DNA of 64,000 bases, from the NCBI GenBank assembly GCA_034620365.1, contig JAQGEQ010000186.1, positions 806,001 through 870,000 on the forward strand, in the 5' to 3' direction. A program made the position numbers and the translations under genes. Below are positions 36,991-49,182 of the stretch, piece after piece. The first letter of the stretch is position 1. Each line of letters opens with the position of its first letter. The notes beneath the pieces were generated by a model. It was not told the origin of the DNA and searched no databases. It saw nothing but the letters and a program-made list of their open reading frames with translations. The DNA is from Pegea sp. RAD2-039 (Eukaryota; Chordata; Thaliacea; Salpida; Salpidae).

Positions 36991-37255
36991 AAAAGTAGAT
37001 ATAAATAATCAATCACGATCAATCATTATATAAAATGAATATCATTTAGAACTTTAGAACTTTCAGTGTAAATTACTGTTGACAAATGACTTCAATGTTT
37101 ATATTTTTGAACTTTTATAAAGTATTTTTTTATTAATAAAATTTTAAAAATAATAATTTAATAAAAAACTTTCTTAACCGCTTTGAAATTTATCAGTTTG
37201 GTTTTAAATTGATTTGAACTTTAGCTACAGCTTTTCACGGTATCCTCAAAGCTTA

Positions 37256-38347
37256 TTTTTTTTGTATGTTTATTTATTTATATTAACAAATGCAAAGGAG
37301 GGTTCCTGAATAGAGCACCTCCCATAAACAAACATTCTCACAAATAATATGTATTAAGTTAAAAATATAGAAAGCAAAAGATGTAAAACATGGCATTTCA
37401 GTAGTGCTCAAAGCATATAACAGTGAACAATTACATGGAATGTTAATAATATAAAAAGAGGAAAAGTTTACAGTTTAGAAATGACAATGTTTGATTTCAA
37501 ATTATTATAACGGTTCAACTTCTGAAAACAAAACGAGTGATTCTGACAAGACAATGTTTGATGGCAGCTCGTTCCAAGTATTAATTTTAGGATATCAGAA
37601 AACAACTTGCTCTGATTAACGAACCAGTTGATATGGGCTTATTAAGATGTAATCTGTGTCGTCTGAGTTGATAGAACTTGAGGGAAGAACTAATGGAAAT
37701 CATCAAACTGAATGTCAATTAAATTGTGGATAATTTTAAAAATAAGAATTAAGTCGTATTTAATTTGTCAAATTTCCAAATTAACTAATTTTAAGAATTT
37801 AGATAAGGTTTAAAACTATCGTATTTAAAATTAAGTTTTCTGAATACCAATCTCGTAAATGTTGCCTGAACAGATTCAATTCTTTTGATATCACCAACTT
37901 GATACGACATCTATGTACCGACATTGTATTTAAGAAATGGACGTAGGTATAACTTAAAGACATGATACAGAAATATGAATCGTTATAACTAAAGATCTTT
38001 ATAATAACGTAGACAAGGTTGGTTGACTTTTCAAAGATTCTCGAAACATAGTTTTGCCAATTTAAAGTCAGATAATAGGGTATTGCAAAGGTCTAGGACT
38101 GAAGATATTAGCTGAATAATAAATACTTTTATGGACTATTACTTTAAAGAATTTTATGAAAGATATTTGTGAAATAACAATGAAGAAATACTAGTTCAAG
38201 GAAATCCTATCTGGCCTATGTTAGAAAGCTATAACTTCAGACTGCTAGTTGGATTCTGAGCTGCCAGTTCATGGATCAGTTTCCTACAGTGTGCAGTGCA
38301 GTTTGAAGCTTTGAAGGATTGCAAGATAATAGCTTCATGTCATCAAG
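37256..38347 (-). mobile_element. 5'-truncated LINE upstream of M7 (paralogue of 22,261-23,338)
   Basis: It includes the full 3' end with terminal block and the shared 5'-truncation junction. It groups with the M5 copy by length of the retained 3' UTR. Confidence 0.75.
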
Positions 38348-38524
38348 TCTAAATATTTTTCCGAAAAGTATGTTGATGCATCCATATTTAATTTTCATAC
38401 AATAAGAAAAACTAGAGTCGAAAGTAAATAGAGATAGTTTTACTTAAAATAATATAGAAAAAAATAAGTTTTTAGATTGACTACGAATGTTTATGTATTA
38501 GGAACTTTAAAACAGAGAAATTTT

Positions 38525-38609
38525 CTACCACTGGAGGGCAGTATAAGCAAAAGGTTGCTTATTTATTGCAAAGTAATCGAAAACTATTCAATTATAAAAA
38601 GCAGACCAA
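38525..38609 (+). promoter_or_regulatory. Candidate M7 promoter element and 5' UTR exon
   Basis: CTACCACTGGAGGGCAG (38525-38541) is followed directly by TATAAG, and by CAA|GTAAGC with its donor at 38610. The acceptor-like tract ends TAG near 39,591. Confidence 0.4.
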
Positions 38610-39625
38610 GTAAGCTTACCAGGTGTTAAAAGTTAGCAGACTTCTTTTGTACTAACCTTTAAAATGATATTATGGAAGGTAGAAAGATCAGTACAATAGG
38701 CTTCTTAAAAAACTGTATTCTTTAGCTTTGTTTATTTATGTTTATCTTGAATTTCAGTTTTTATTCCAACTGACAAGGCAAGCTACATTAAGAAATAAGT
38801 TTTACTAGAAAGTTATACAGAAGTTGTTGCAAAAATTAAATTAATTTATAAGCTATATTTATATGCATACAAAAACAGTTACTGTCAAACCTCAGAGCAA
38901 AAAAAGTAGAAATAACTTTACACATGAGACTAGTTTATTTCAGAATAGTGTAAACAGAAAAAAATCTTTAGTCTCAATGTTAATGTTTAACGAGTTCTAA
39001 GAAAGAAGCTAACTGCTGGTGGTGGAAAGTAGTGCTAAATTTAAATGGTTTATTTGTCAATATTGTGGTCGATATTTTGCTAATATATGAAGTCATCAAT
39101 TACCAGTTAACAGTTAAAAGCTATGTTTTAAAGTAGAACTAAGGTACTTATCTAAAAACAAAGAAAAACTAGTACAAGAGATTACTTAGAAAACTTTTAT
39201 TCATAGAGGTTTCTTCAAATTTCATTATACAATATTGCAAGACTTTCTATTTAAACTAGAACATATGTTATACTTGAATTTAAGTGTTGGTACAAGGCAT
39301 TATGAATTAAGATAAACAAATAAGTTAACAAGAAAGAAGTCATCTTAATATAGTTAGCTAAACTAAAATATCTTATATGCAACAATATCTATAATTGATT
39401 TTGAAGTATACTTTATTACTTATAAGTTTTGTTACCAGAAACATTCGATTCTAAGAAAACTAAAATGTATATTTCCAAAAGTGAAAACAATCATTTTTTG
39501 TTGTTAAAATTTATTTATTTATATAAATATAATTACCCAACTACAATTATTCATATGTAATTTCAACAAAAGTGTACTTTTTCATTTCTAGAAAGTGTAT
39601 TCATTCAAAACTTAAAATTTAGAAT

Positions 39626-42600
39626 ATGGTTCAAAACTCACAACAAGATGAACTTTTTGCTAAACAAATGACAATAAAACTTCACATCAAGAAAATTGCG
39701 GTTGGTGAAATTATATCCTTATTTTTGTATTTTATTTATTCCAAATATAGTCATCATTTTATAATAATATTTTTAAATAAAAAAATGTGATTTGAAGCAA
39801 ACAAGCCAGATTAGAAAATGTTAAAAGAAAAAGATTATGGTTTTTAGTTAAAATAATAATAATTCACGGGATTTGGCATCCACAACAAAAATCGTTCATT
39901 TTTTTCCTTTTAACCTCTACTATATTCAATATTTCGATATCCTGTATTATTTCCAATTAAATCTATGCAATTTTGAAACTTTTAATACTCAGGTTCAGTT
40001 GAACTTTTTCTCCTACCCATTTATAAAATAAAAATATGAAAAATTTGACTAAAAATTAAATAAGGTTATACGACAAAATACAAATAAAAAAATAGTGATC
40101 AAACTTATAAAATAACTTATTAGACTTATTTTAATTCCAAACAAAACATAGCTAAAAGTAAATATGTTGTAATTTTACATAACTTTAGTAATTTGAACTT
40201 TCTTTCAAGTTTAAAATGAATAAACAGGACATTCAGAAGATCTCCAGTTGACTTTACTAGGATTGTTTTCAAAATTTCTTGTTATAATTTAAACCAAATG
40301 AGGTGTTGTATTATTTGCATTAACTTCTCTTCCACATTGACAAAGAAAATATCTTGATAAGACTGGTTCAAATATAGATAGACGCTAAACTTTCATAAAG
40401 ACAAGTTGGCCAATTTACAATTCGTCTAAAAATATTTAAAGAACAGAAGATTCTGATGAAATTATTCTCTACAAATAAATGATGCTTTTGATGGCCGGAA
40501 TTATTTACAATTTAGAAAACTGCTTGGAACTAAAAACCTATCCTGGTGGTAGGCACCAAATAAATATATAATTATATTCATTAATCAAAAATGTATCAAT
40601 CTTTAAATAATTTCATACAATTTTTTGTACAATTTATTTTGATAAAGATTTTATTCATCTAAAAATGTTAAAAAAAAACAGATGAATCTGCTGAAATTAT
40701 TCTCTACAAATAATTGCTGCTTTTAATGGCTGGAAGTATTTATAATTTAGAAAACAGCTTACAACTAAGAACTTATCCTGGTGGTGGGCACCATATAAGA
40801 AATATAATTATTATTCATTAATCAAAAATGTATCAATCTTTAAATAATTTTATACAATTTTTGTACAATTTAGTTTGATATAGTTTTTACTGAAAAAACA
40901 AATTTACAGATTACACAGACTGTCCTATCAGTCCTTTGTATTATTCTTGGAATAGTTGGTACAGTTCTTATAAATGATAATAATATCCATCAATACCATC
41001 TGTATAGATCCCAATTATCCTATAATTACTTCATCCCTTTTACAGGATCTGGTATATGGTCATCTGTCTGTGTGAGTATATTTTTTTTTATTGCTAAGCT
41101 AATAATAGATTTAGGCATTTAAGATTTCACTTTATATTCAAACTATTCAAGAATTTTTTTTTACAAGTATAGTTTGAAATGTTTTTAAATTCAAATTTAT
41201 AGACATTGATTGCTGGAGGAATTGGAATGAGAGTTGGATCTCCAAGATCGGGTGATAGAATGGTATAGTTTCATATGAATATTTACATATCATAGAGATA
41301 AGAACGTTGATTGTACTTAATAGAGGTTGATCAGTATTCGTCAAATATATTTGTTGAAAATAATTAGAATACAAACAAATGTGTTCATTTATAATGTAAA
41401 AACCTTATGAATACTTTCAAATTTTTTAAACTAACGTCTTATGTTACTATTTTTTATTTAGATAATAGCAAACATGGTGTTTGCTATACTTGGTTGTGTC
41501 TCCGAGCTGCTTAGCATAACATTTTCAGCCGTCGTCTGCGTAAATGTATGTACAATATAAAGACAAGTTTCTTTAATAACTATTCAAACTAAATAGGGCT
41601 AATCTTAAACAAATATTAACTTAAAAAGTAACTAAAATTTTTCAGGCTTCCAATGGTAACAATGGTTCAGTAATGGCTATTTACATTATTTTATGTATTT
41701 CGTCATTTATAAGCTTTTCACTTTTGGTAACTACTTCAGCATTTTGCTGTAAGCTGCTTAAATGTTGCTGCGGGGTAAGTTTGCATATTTGTTTCTACTT
41801 ATATATATAAAATCTACAACATTTTATATTATATAATAATGTTTATACCTATATATATTATCTGTTTTGATACATTTTGTTGGAATTTTATTATTATTAA
41901 CTAATAAAGCTTTCTTTTGATTCAAATATCTCCTTAAAAATAAAAAAATACTTATTTAAAGTCTGCTACTGGTTCTGGATATCAAGTAGTCTACGCGCCT
42001 CAAGCTATGGTTCAAACTCCCAATGGTATGGTGATGATGCAGCAACCAGCAGGAGTTGTCATGATGCAACAACCTCAAGGAACAGTTATGATGCAGCAAC
42101 CCCAAGGAACAGTTATGATGCAACAACCCCAAGGAACAGTTATGATGCAGCAACCTCAAGGAACAGTTATGATGCAGCAACCTCTAGGAACAGTTATGAT
42201 GCAGCAACCTCAAGGAACAGTTATGATGCAGCAACCTCAAGGAACAGTTATGATGCAGCAACCTCAAGGAACAATTATGATGCAGCAACCTCAGGGTAAG
42301 ATCTTATCAATTGAGCTTCTAATTATGAAAATAGTAGCAATAAATAGTTATTATTTATACATCTTTGTGGCTTAAACTATATAAAGCTTTTTCTAAATTA
42401 GTAACTGTTTCGAAATATATCAATATATGATGTTATTAATTTTAAATACACGTTTATTGTATCAACTTTATCTTCTAACAGGTTTTGTGCCTCAGTACAG
42501 CCAAACACAAGCTAACTCTCAGGATACAAACAATTTAATTAATTCTGAAGAGATTGCGCAACCACAAGAGATGAAAATTGCTCCACCAAGTTATTCCTAA
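39626..42600 (+). CDS. M7: MS4A-like four-span membrane protein, intact, 10-unit tail
   Basis: Exons are 39626-39700, 40910-41071, 41203-41262, 41462-41545, 41646-41774, 41962-42295 and 42482-42600; the product is 320 aa. TM1 is followed by a loop unlike those of M2 and M5 (NDNNIHQYHLYRSQLSYNY), then TGSGIWSSVC. TM2 is IAGGIGMRVG, and TM4 ends CCKLLKCCCG. The tail has ten nine-residue units and the C-terminus is APPSYS with an intact PPxY motif, the class bound by WW domains of Nedd4-type ubiquitin ligases. All splice sites are canonical. It is the best complete reference copy in the window. Confidence 0.8.
40417..40890 (+). repeat. Direct duplication (2 x about 237 bp) in M7 intron 1
   Basis: The block just upstream of exon 2 is present twice in tandem (about 40,417-40,653 and 40,654-40,890). 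Each copy holds the CCTGGTGGT element and the ATGTATCAATCTTTAAATAA stretch. The other M genes have one copy. Confidence 0.75.
42034..42295 (+). repeat. 27-bp coding minisatellite, 10 units (M7 tail)
   Basis: There are nine full units and one partial unit, mostly exact MMQQPQGTV, starting with the MMQQPAGVV cap and with one MMQQPLGTV variant. Confidence 0.9.
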
Positions 42601-44689
42601 TTATATGATAATACTTCTCAAACTCGACTTGTATCTTCTGTACATAGTTTAAGTATCAATTGAAACTATAGTTGCTATTCATACGGATTTCTTTCATCTA
42701 CTGCTTTGCCCGATAAAATAATGAATCATTTGGCAGCATAATTTCTATTCATCTTACTTTTACTTGTTTTCTGGTATTTTACTTTTCTCTATGATATCTA
42801 AGAGCTATAATTTTTCTGATTGTTTTAAACAGATTTTTTAAACACTTTTTCAACTAATAATCATTTGCTAGTTGATACTAAATCCGTCAAATTTCTTTGT
42901 TTAATCTACAATAAATTTAGAATTTTTAGATCTAACGAAATAAATCAAATAGTTCTTTAAAAAAAATTTCTACTTATTTTATTTGTAATATTTTAATAAT
43001 TTTTATTTAAGATGATAATTAACTTTAACTTATGAATAAACTTTGTAAATATTTTAATTTTCAAAAATAAATTATAACAGATTTTTATATGTCTCTGTAT
43101 CACCTCAACATATAAAGACTTATACACAATTTTTATGTGCGCACTACCATATTTATTTTTTTAGATTATATAATTTTATGTTTGTCATTCGGTCATAGGC
43201 TGTTTGTAGGTAGCACAAATCGTTAACATACTTATGGTTTTGTTAATTGCCTTATTTATATGAATAAATTGTCGTTTTTATGGGAGTAGAAAAAGTAAAA
43301 AGTTATTTCAACAATTTTATATTTGAAAATTCAGCTTACAGCTCAAATTATAAAGAAAACGAAACATCAAACCTTATAAGATTGTATAATCAGTCTAAGA
43401 TCTCATGTAATAAATACTACAAGCAAATAACCTAAAAGTATAAAGAGTTATTCTAGATGTTGTTTAGGTAATTTTGGAGCGATTAACTTGAAAATAACTA
43501 AGCGCATAAACGTTACTTGTTAGTTAGAAGTAAGTAACTTTTTTGTAAAAGTACAAGTTATTTAGATAAATGAAAAACTTCAGACAAAAGAATAATTGAG
43601 ATCATTTTATTGGTGACTAATTGATATGTAAACAAATTAACTGATGTTACACTTTATAATCAGAGATACAAAAAAATGCTTACAACAGTACAAGAAATAC
43701 TAAAGTGGTAAATTAGCTGAACGATTTTATCAGTCCTTCTCTAATTTGATTGATACTTTGAAGGAAAGAAAAAAATTTTGAGATTGTTCACAAGAAATTA
43801 ATTGTTAATTTGGCATTAGCAGTTGACTAAATTCTTTTCTCTTTAATTAACCTTCAAGCTGTTCACCAAAATATAAACTTTTATAAAACTTTGTCTTTGA
43901 AAAATACAACTGTATTTTTACAACTCTGAAAAATACAACTTGCTGATAAAGATACATTTTCAAAACCTAGCAAACCATCAAGCAGATGATTTGTATGAGA
44001 CATTACTGAGACTCATATGTAAACTGGTTAACAAAATCAGCTATTACCTGGATGAGATGGACTTTTTAATGCTTGTTTATTCTATAAAAGTAGATACAAC
44101 TGCAGTTTCTTATTTTAATCGATTATAATTATCAGATAAGCAATCAAATACTGGGTTGAAACAAGCATCTATTAATAATAACTTTTGAAATTAAATCTAT
44201 CATGCAAAAGATTTCATTTTTATTTTACTCAGAGCAAGGTCGCAAATAATCAGAAAATATTTTCATATTTTAATGGCAGATACTCAGAAATCTGATTTTA
44301 TGTCTCAGCATATAAACAATCTTTTTGTTGTAACCAGAAATATGTATAATTCGAGTTAATCTTAAAATAGTTTTTACAATAACAATTTTGTTGAAACATT
44401 TAATACTTAGAAATGTTTTACGGTTTCATTAGTTTTTAGTTTCCTTTATTATTAGTTAAACTTGAAGTTTACCAAAAGCGTTTGCTAACATCAATATTGA
44501 TACTTTTACATTGTGTTTTAGTAATGAGTAATCTGATGCTAACAACAAAAATAATATTGGATTTATTTTATTCTTAAAAATAACATAAAGAAATCATACT
44601 GCTAGCTATTTAGGGTTAATAAAAAGATAGAAAACTTTATTTATTTCTACGATTCTTTTTATCTTTTTAAATTAACAACATTGTATGTA
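42601..44689 (+). other. Spacer M7-S3 with ORF relic (43,940-44,190)
   Basis: The M-gene 3' flank runs to about 43,130; 43,150-43,450 has no match I noticed elsewhere in the window. The stretch 43,470-44,190 is paralogous to 13,120-13,790. In this copy 62 codons are open around DEMDFLMLVYSIKVDTTA. I call no gene. Confidence 0.4.
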
Positions 44690-44865
44690 ATGGTTCAATG
44701 TTATATTGAATGTGGAATACTAAAATGCCATTTATTACATCTTTTTCTTTCTATATTTCCAACTTAATTTTATATAATAGATATTATTTGTAAGAATGTG
44801 TTTTAGCAAGAGGTGCTCTCTTGAGGCACCCTTCTTCGCATTTATCGTAATAAATAAATCTTGCT
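44690..44865 (+). mobile_element. LINE 3' UTR remnant
   Basis: This is the third paralogue of the 14,270-14,456 remnant, downstream of S3. Confidence 0.6.
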
Positions 44866-45101
44866 CGACAAAATACAAGAAACAAACCAAATAATTCAGC
44901 TGAATAAATTTAATTTTTTATTTCAGATAAATCGCTGTTCGCTGCCTTATTAACTACCAATTCTGGTATTATAATTGATAAATAAATAAACGCATAAATA
45001 ATCTCATTTTAAATTAACATTTTTAGACAGTTTATTAAAATAATGAAAGTAAAAATATATAAACAAGTTTAAGGTAAATTTAACAAAAAATTTTAAAATG
45101 T

Positions 45102-46194
45102 TTAAGAAGTAGCTCTTGAAATACTATTTGTGAAATTAATTACAGGTATTTTTTTGCAAAGTTTTGCTGAATTAAAAATTACTTTATTAACTTTATCATT
45201 AAACAATTGACATGCAAATAACTGTGTAAAGTTGTTTCGATTTGCTTTTATTTTCTTCTTCAACTTTTTGTTTAAATTTGTGAGTTTTGTCACAGATGGA
45301 AGACTGCTTAAACGTTTTCCCTATAAAAAAAAGTCAAATGAAAGTGTAAAAATGTAAAAAAATCAATAAAAACACCTAATGTCTGAATTCATGAAATATA
45401 TGATATCACTCCAATAGGTTAATGTAAAATATAAAGCTTACTACTTTTTATCTAGCATCATCAATGTAAAATACTTACTTCTTCTGTTGGTAAATGTTCT
45501 ACAGCAGTTTCCAAAATACCTTCAACATCACCCAATATAGCCGGATAAAACTGAAAACACAAATTCCAATTAATCTAAACTTCTTTTTTTAACTTTTTTA
45601 ACTAGATTTATCTGATAAACTTTCAACTTACCAACTTTGTTTGATTTCCACAACTGAAAGCATCCTAAATAAAATAAATTAAAGTTTTAAAATGAATGAA
45701 AGTTTAGTATAATTTATTTAATAAATATCTTTGAATAATTGTTAATTTTGAGAATTGATTGATGAGATAAATTCAGATAAATTAGAATGTAATTAACTTA
45801 CTTTAGGCAATTTAGAGCGTATTAGAGGAATATATTTGATGAAACGAATCAATCCAATTACAATCCTTGTATCTCTGTTGTATCCTCCCTTTACTTTCCA
45901 AATTTTTTTGACAGATTTTATAATCTTTCTTGTGTTGGTATCCTTTGAATTAATATAATTAGGATTAAAACATATAACAAGTTTAATAAATCATATAGTA
46001 TAATCCAAAATTACTTTTTTGTTTACTCTTTCATTTAGAAAACTGAGTTTCAAATTTCTGCACGTTCTTCTGACAAAATAGTCACAATATGTTGTCGTGT
46101 TAACTTGAATATTTCCGTTCTTAATTGACTTTGCATCTATTTGACAAATGAAACAAGATAAAAACAAAGATGAAATGATGATACTGATATTCAT
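45102..46194 (-). CDS. S3: secreted basic protein, paralogue of S1 and S2
   Basis: Exons are 46194-46015, 45942-45802, 45664-45632, 45550-45479 and 45320-45102, with sizes identical to S1 and S2 and all introns phase 0. The product is 214 aa. It has a signal peptide, five mature cysteines and N-x-T sequons. Exon 5 opens GKRLSSLPS where S1 has GKSLSSLPS. The TATA box is at 46278-46286. The upstream flank is shortened compared with S1 and S2. Confidence 0.8.
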
Positions 46195-46277
46195 GATCTT
46201 TTGAAATGAGTAAGATTATTGAAATGCAAGTTTGATAAATATTAGTTTGAAATGATGATATATTGGAAACTGTGTCT

Positions 46278-46286
46278 CTTTTTATA
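46278..46286 (-). promoter_or_regulatory. TATA box of S3
   Basis: TATAAAAAG on the minus strand lies 84 bp upstream of the ATG, matching S1 and S2. Confidence 0.6.
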
Positions 46287-46436
46287 AGCAATTGAGATGA
46301 AAGGAAACTTACTCTCTTCTAAATGTTTGCTTAACGATTTTCTAAATATAGAAATTTATTAAAATAATATTTTTACTTTTTTATTGTTTTAAATATTATA
46401 TTTTTATATATATTGATTAAATATAATTTTATTTAT

Positions 46437-47340
46437 ATAGCTTCTTTAAAGTGTCTATCACTCTTGGTAAACGTTGGAAATACAACTTTAGTTTAAAGTT
46501 AAATAAAGAGAAATATAAGGAAGTGACTTTAATTGGTTTTATTTATACATATGTGAAGGATAACAAACTTTTAAACTCTTTAATGATCTCGTTGTAATTT
46601 CCTTTGAAGTTTATTTTGTGCAACACTAAAAATCAGATTGAATCTAAAGACCACGATCAATTCTTTGCTTCTTTAACTAAAAAGTAGATTAAAATAATCT
46701 CATTTTATTTTCATGGTTTTGTTGTGGTTGATTATGTGATAAATGGTTTATAAGATTTTTAGTAACTTATATATATAAATTTATATTGATCAACTAAAAC
46801 TTTATTATTAAACTTTTATTTTAGTTGAAATAAATAAAGAATTCGGGACTTTTTAAATTTATGTTTTCAATTTGTTTATTACAATAGTTTATTTTTCACA
46901 TCTTAAAATATTAGTGACTAACTAACTGGTAATTTTATTCTATAACTTTTCTTTTAGCAACTTTTTGGAAAGTTTTGTGGCTGATATTTCAGTTTTTTAA
47001 ATTTAAGTTTTTATAACTTTCTGGTAGTTAAAAAACTTTAAATCTATCAAACAAATGCTGAATTAAGTAATTTATCCAACTAACATGAACATCATAGACT
47101 TGATTTTTGATAAATGCTTATATTCATATTTTGTCTTTATATTTTAAAGAATTAGAATTAACATTTTTCTTTAACAATTGAGTTTTATTCAAAAATAAAA
47201 CAATTAAAAGAAATAGTTAAAATGGAAAAAGCAAAAACATACATAAGTGATAGACTTTAATGTGGCTGATAGTTACAAATTTAAATTGTTTAATTTATAT
47301 TTTATACTAGAATTAAAAGTCTATCTAATATTTTCTATTT
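46437..47340. other. Right end of the duplicated array; small open frame at 46,455-46,597
   Basis: It is paralogous to the sequence following M4 (21,070-21,990). It contains an open copy of the KRWKYNF-type frame, ending at the stop after NSLMISL. The homology to the array fades near 47,340, which I take as the array boundary. Confidence 0.4.
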
Positions 47341-47479
47341 GAATAAGAACTAGTATATGATTTGTATATGATATATATATATATCGTAGTTGGTGACACT
47401 AAAAATCTTTTATGAAAACTATGGTGGACCCAAATGTAACTGGCAAGACCTTATGTTCAAATGTAAAGAAAAAATCCTG

Positions 47480-48090
47480 ATAAAAATCTGACGCAATTTA
47501 ATTCACAAACGTCATCATCGAAATAAGCCTTCAATTGCAATTGCCAATCATGGAATAAAATTTGCTCTGGTGAAGACCCGGCAATAGAATGCTGTAAACG
47601 TCTCTCCTGGTTTCATCTCACCTGTAGTGATGTGGGCAAAAAATTTACGATATATTTAATAACAACCAGATGAAGCAAATGGGATTTAAATAGTTCTGCA
47701 TTAAATGTAGAACCATGGACACAACAGCTCCCTCATCTAATTCTAATCAAAACCTATTATGCGACATCAGCAAATCTGTATCTTCTGAATTAGCCAAATT
47801 TAAATCGGAAATTGGCAAAGATGTTGCCAAGATCAACGACAAATTTCTAGTTTGTCTAAATCAATGGACGAACTGAATGTCTCTACAAAAAAACAAGTCA
47901 CATGGGCCTCGGTGGTCGGTGATTCCGGTTCCGACAAAAATGCTAACATGGTGCAGCTTCTTACCAAGAAGGTCACCGAAACGCACAAAAAACTTACTTT
48001 AGACCGTGAGGACAGAGAAAACAATGTCGTCATCTTTAATGTTTCTGAGACTGATAAAGATGATGACAGTAAGTTTCACGTTTGTTTTTA
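47480..48090 (+). mobile_element. LINE ORF1 fragment (PHD-like finger and RENNVVIFNV block)
   Basis: The + strand frames read a C-x-n-ECCKRLSWFHLTC finger like the PHD/ESM-type ORF1 start of CR1 elements. They then read SSELAKFKSEIGKDVAKIND and, after a frameshift near 47,850, KKVTETHKKLTLDREDRENN followed by VVIFNVSETD, the common ORF1 core. It is broken by stops and shifts. Confidence 0.65.
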
Positions 48091-48318
48091 TTACTGAAAC
48101 TTGATTCAAACCGTTTTATCCTGATTCTTTTCTGGTTCCAAGTACTAATTGTGCGTTATGATAAAATGTTTGCTCTTATTAATGTACCAGGTGATATGAG
48201 CTTATTAAGATGTAATGTGTGTCGTCTGAGTTTATTTAATTTGAGGGAAGGACTAATGGAAGATAATTTATCGAATTTAAGTTCAATTAAATTGTGGATA
48301 TTTTTATTATTATATTAG
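48091..48318 (-). mobile_element. LINE ORF2 C-terminal fragment in inverted orientation
   Basis: The minus strand reads SLKLNKLRRHTLHLNKLIS followed by RANILS, matching the ORF2 end of the copies at 22.5 and 37.6 kb. It abuts the + oriented ORF1 fragment directly, so the middle of the element is missing and one side is inverted. Confidence 0.6.
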
Positions 48319-49182
48319 ACTTATAAAATCATTGCTAGTTTAGTCTTGTACATAAAAATAAACTTTTATTTACTTACGTCAAGTTATGTAAGATGTCCTG
48401 GTCAAAAGATAAGTTACATTTATTATTTCAGCTTGTTTGATACTTCGCTAACTGTAATCTACTTTTGCTTTTTGATAATTTTTTTTTAATTAATAGCAGC
48501 TTTTACTTCATCTATCAGTTCTATCAAAAACTTTATTTGTATTCTACACAAAATGGTGAAATATTTATAAACAGTTAGCTGAGGTGGCTTAGTACCTTGA
48601 TCTTAAGGAGTTTATCCAACAAAGCCAAATCAAGAAAACAGCTGAGACTGTCTTGACCTGAGTTTGTTGAAAAAATACAGTTTGCTTGTTAATCAGCAGC
48701 AACTTTAAATCTTACATTTAGATCGCCTCAATTTTTACACAATGGATTAATTTAATAAAATTAATTAATTCGAATAAACAATTTATATTAAAAAAACTAA
48801 ATGAAAAAGTTAAATTTTAGCAATACAAATTAACGAGATTTAATTCTAATCTTTATGTAAAATTAACTTTAATTTTATGTTAAACTTGGCAAATTTGAAA
48901 AATAATATAGAAAAGATTAATTGTTGTTTTCTCACTGTTATAACACTTCAAAGTAAGATATTTTTAATTTTAAGAGTTTTATTCTTTCTGATATACGAGG
49001 CTACACAAAAACCAATGTCATGTTTATCTTAGTGAAAAATTCTATCTTGTAATTGCAAAGAAACTTTTAATAAATAATTCGGTTGTTTGAAAAAAGCAAA
49101 TAAGAATAGCTGCATGCCGAGTTTTCTGAAGCAAGCTGTGACTCTGGAAGTTAATAGTTGTACGCCTCTTCAATCTTGTCAC
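48319..49182. other. Intergenic, AT-rich, no feature seen
   Basis: This lies between the LINE remnant and the stop codon of the Ig/FN3 gene. I see no reading frame with exon character, no tRNA and no repeat shared with the rest of the window. Confidence 0.5.

Noticed and set aside
47833-48033. Minus-strand 66-codon frame
   Set aside because: It is antisense to the recognisable LINE ORF1 block.
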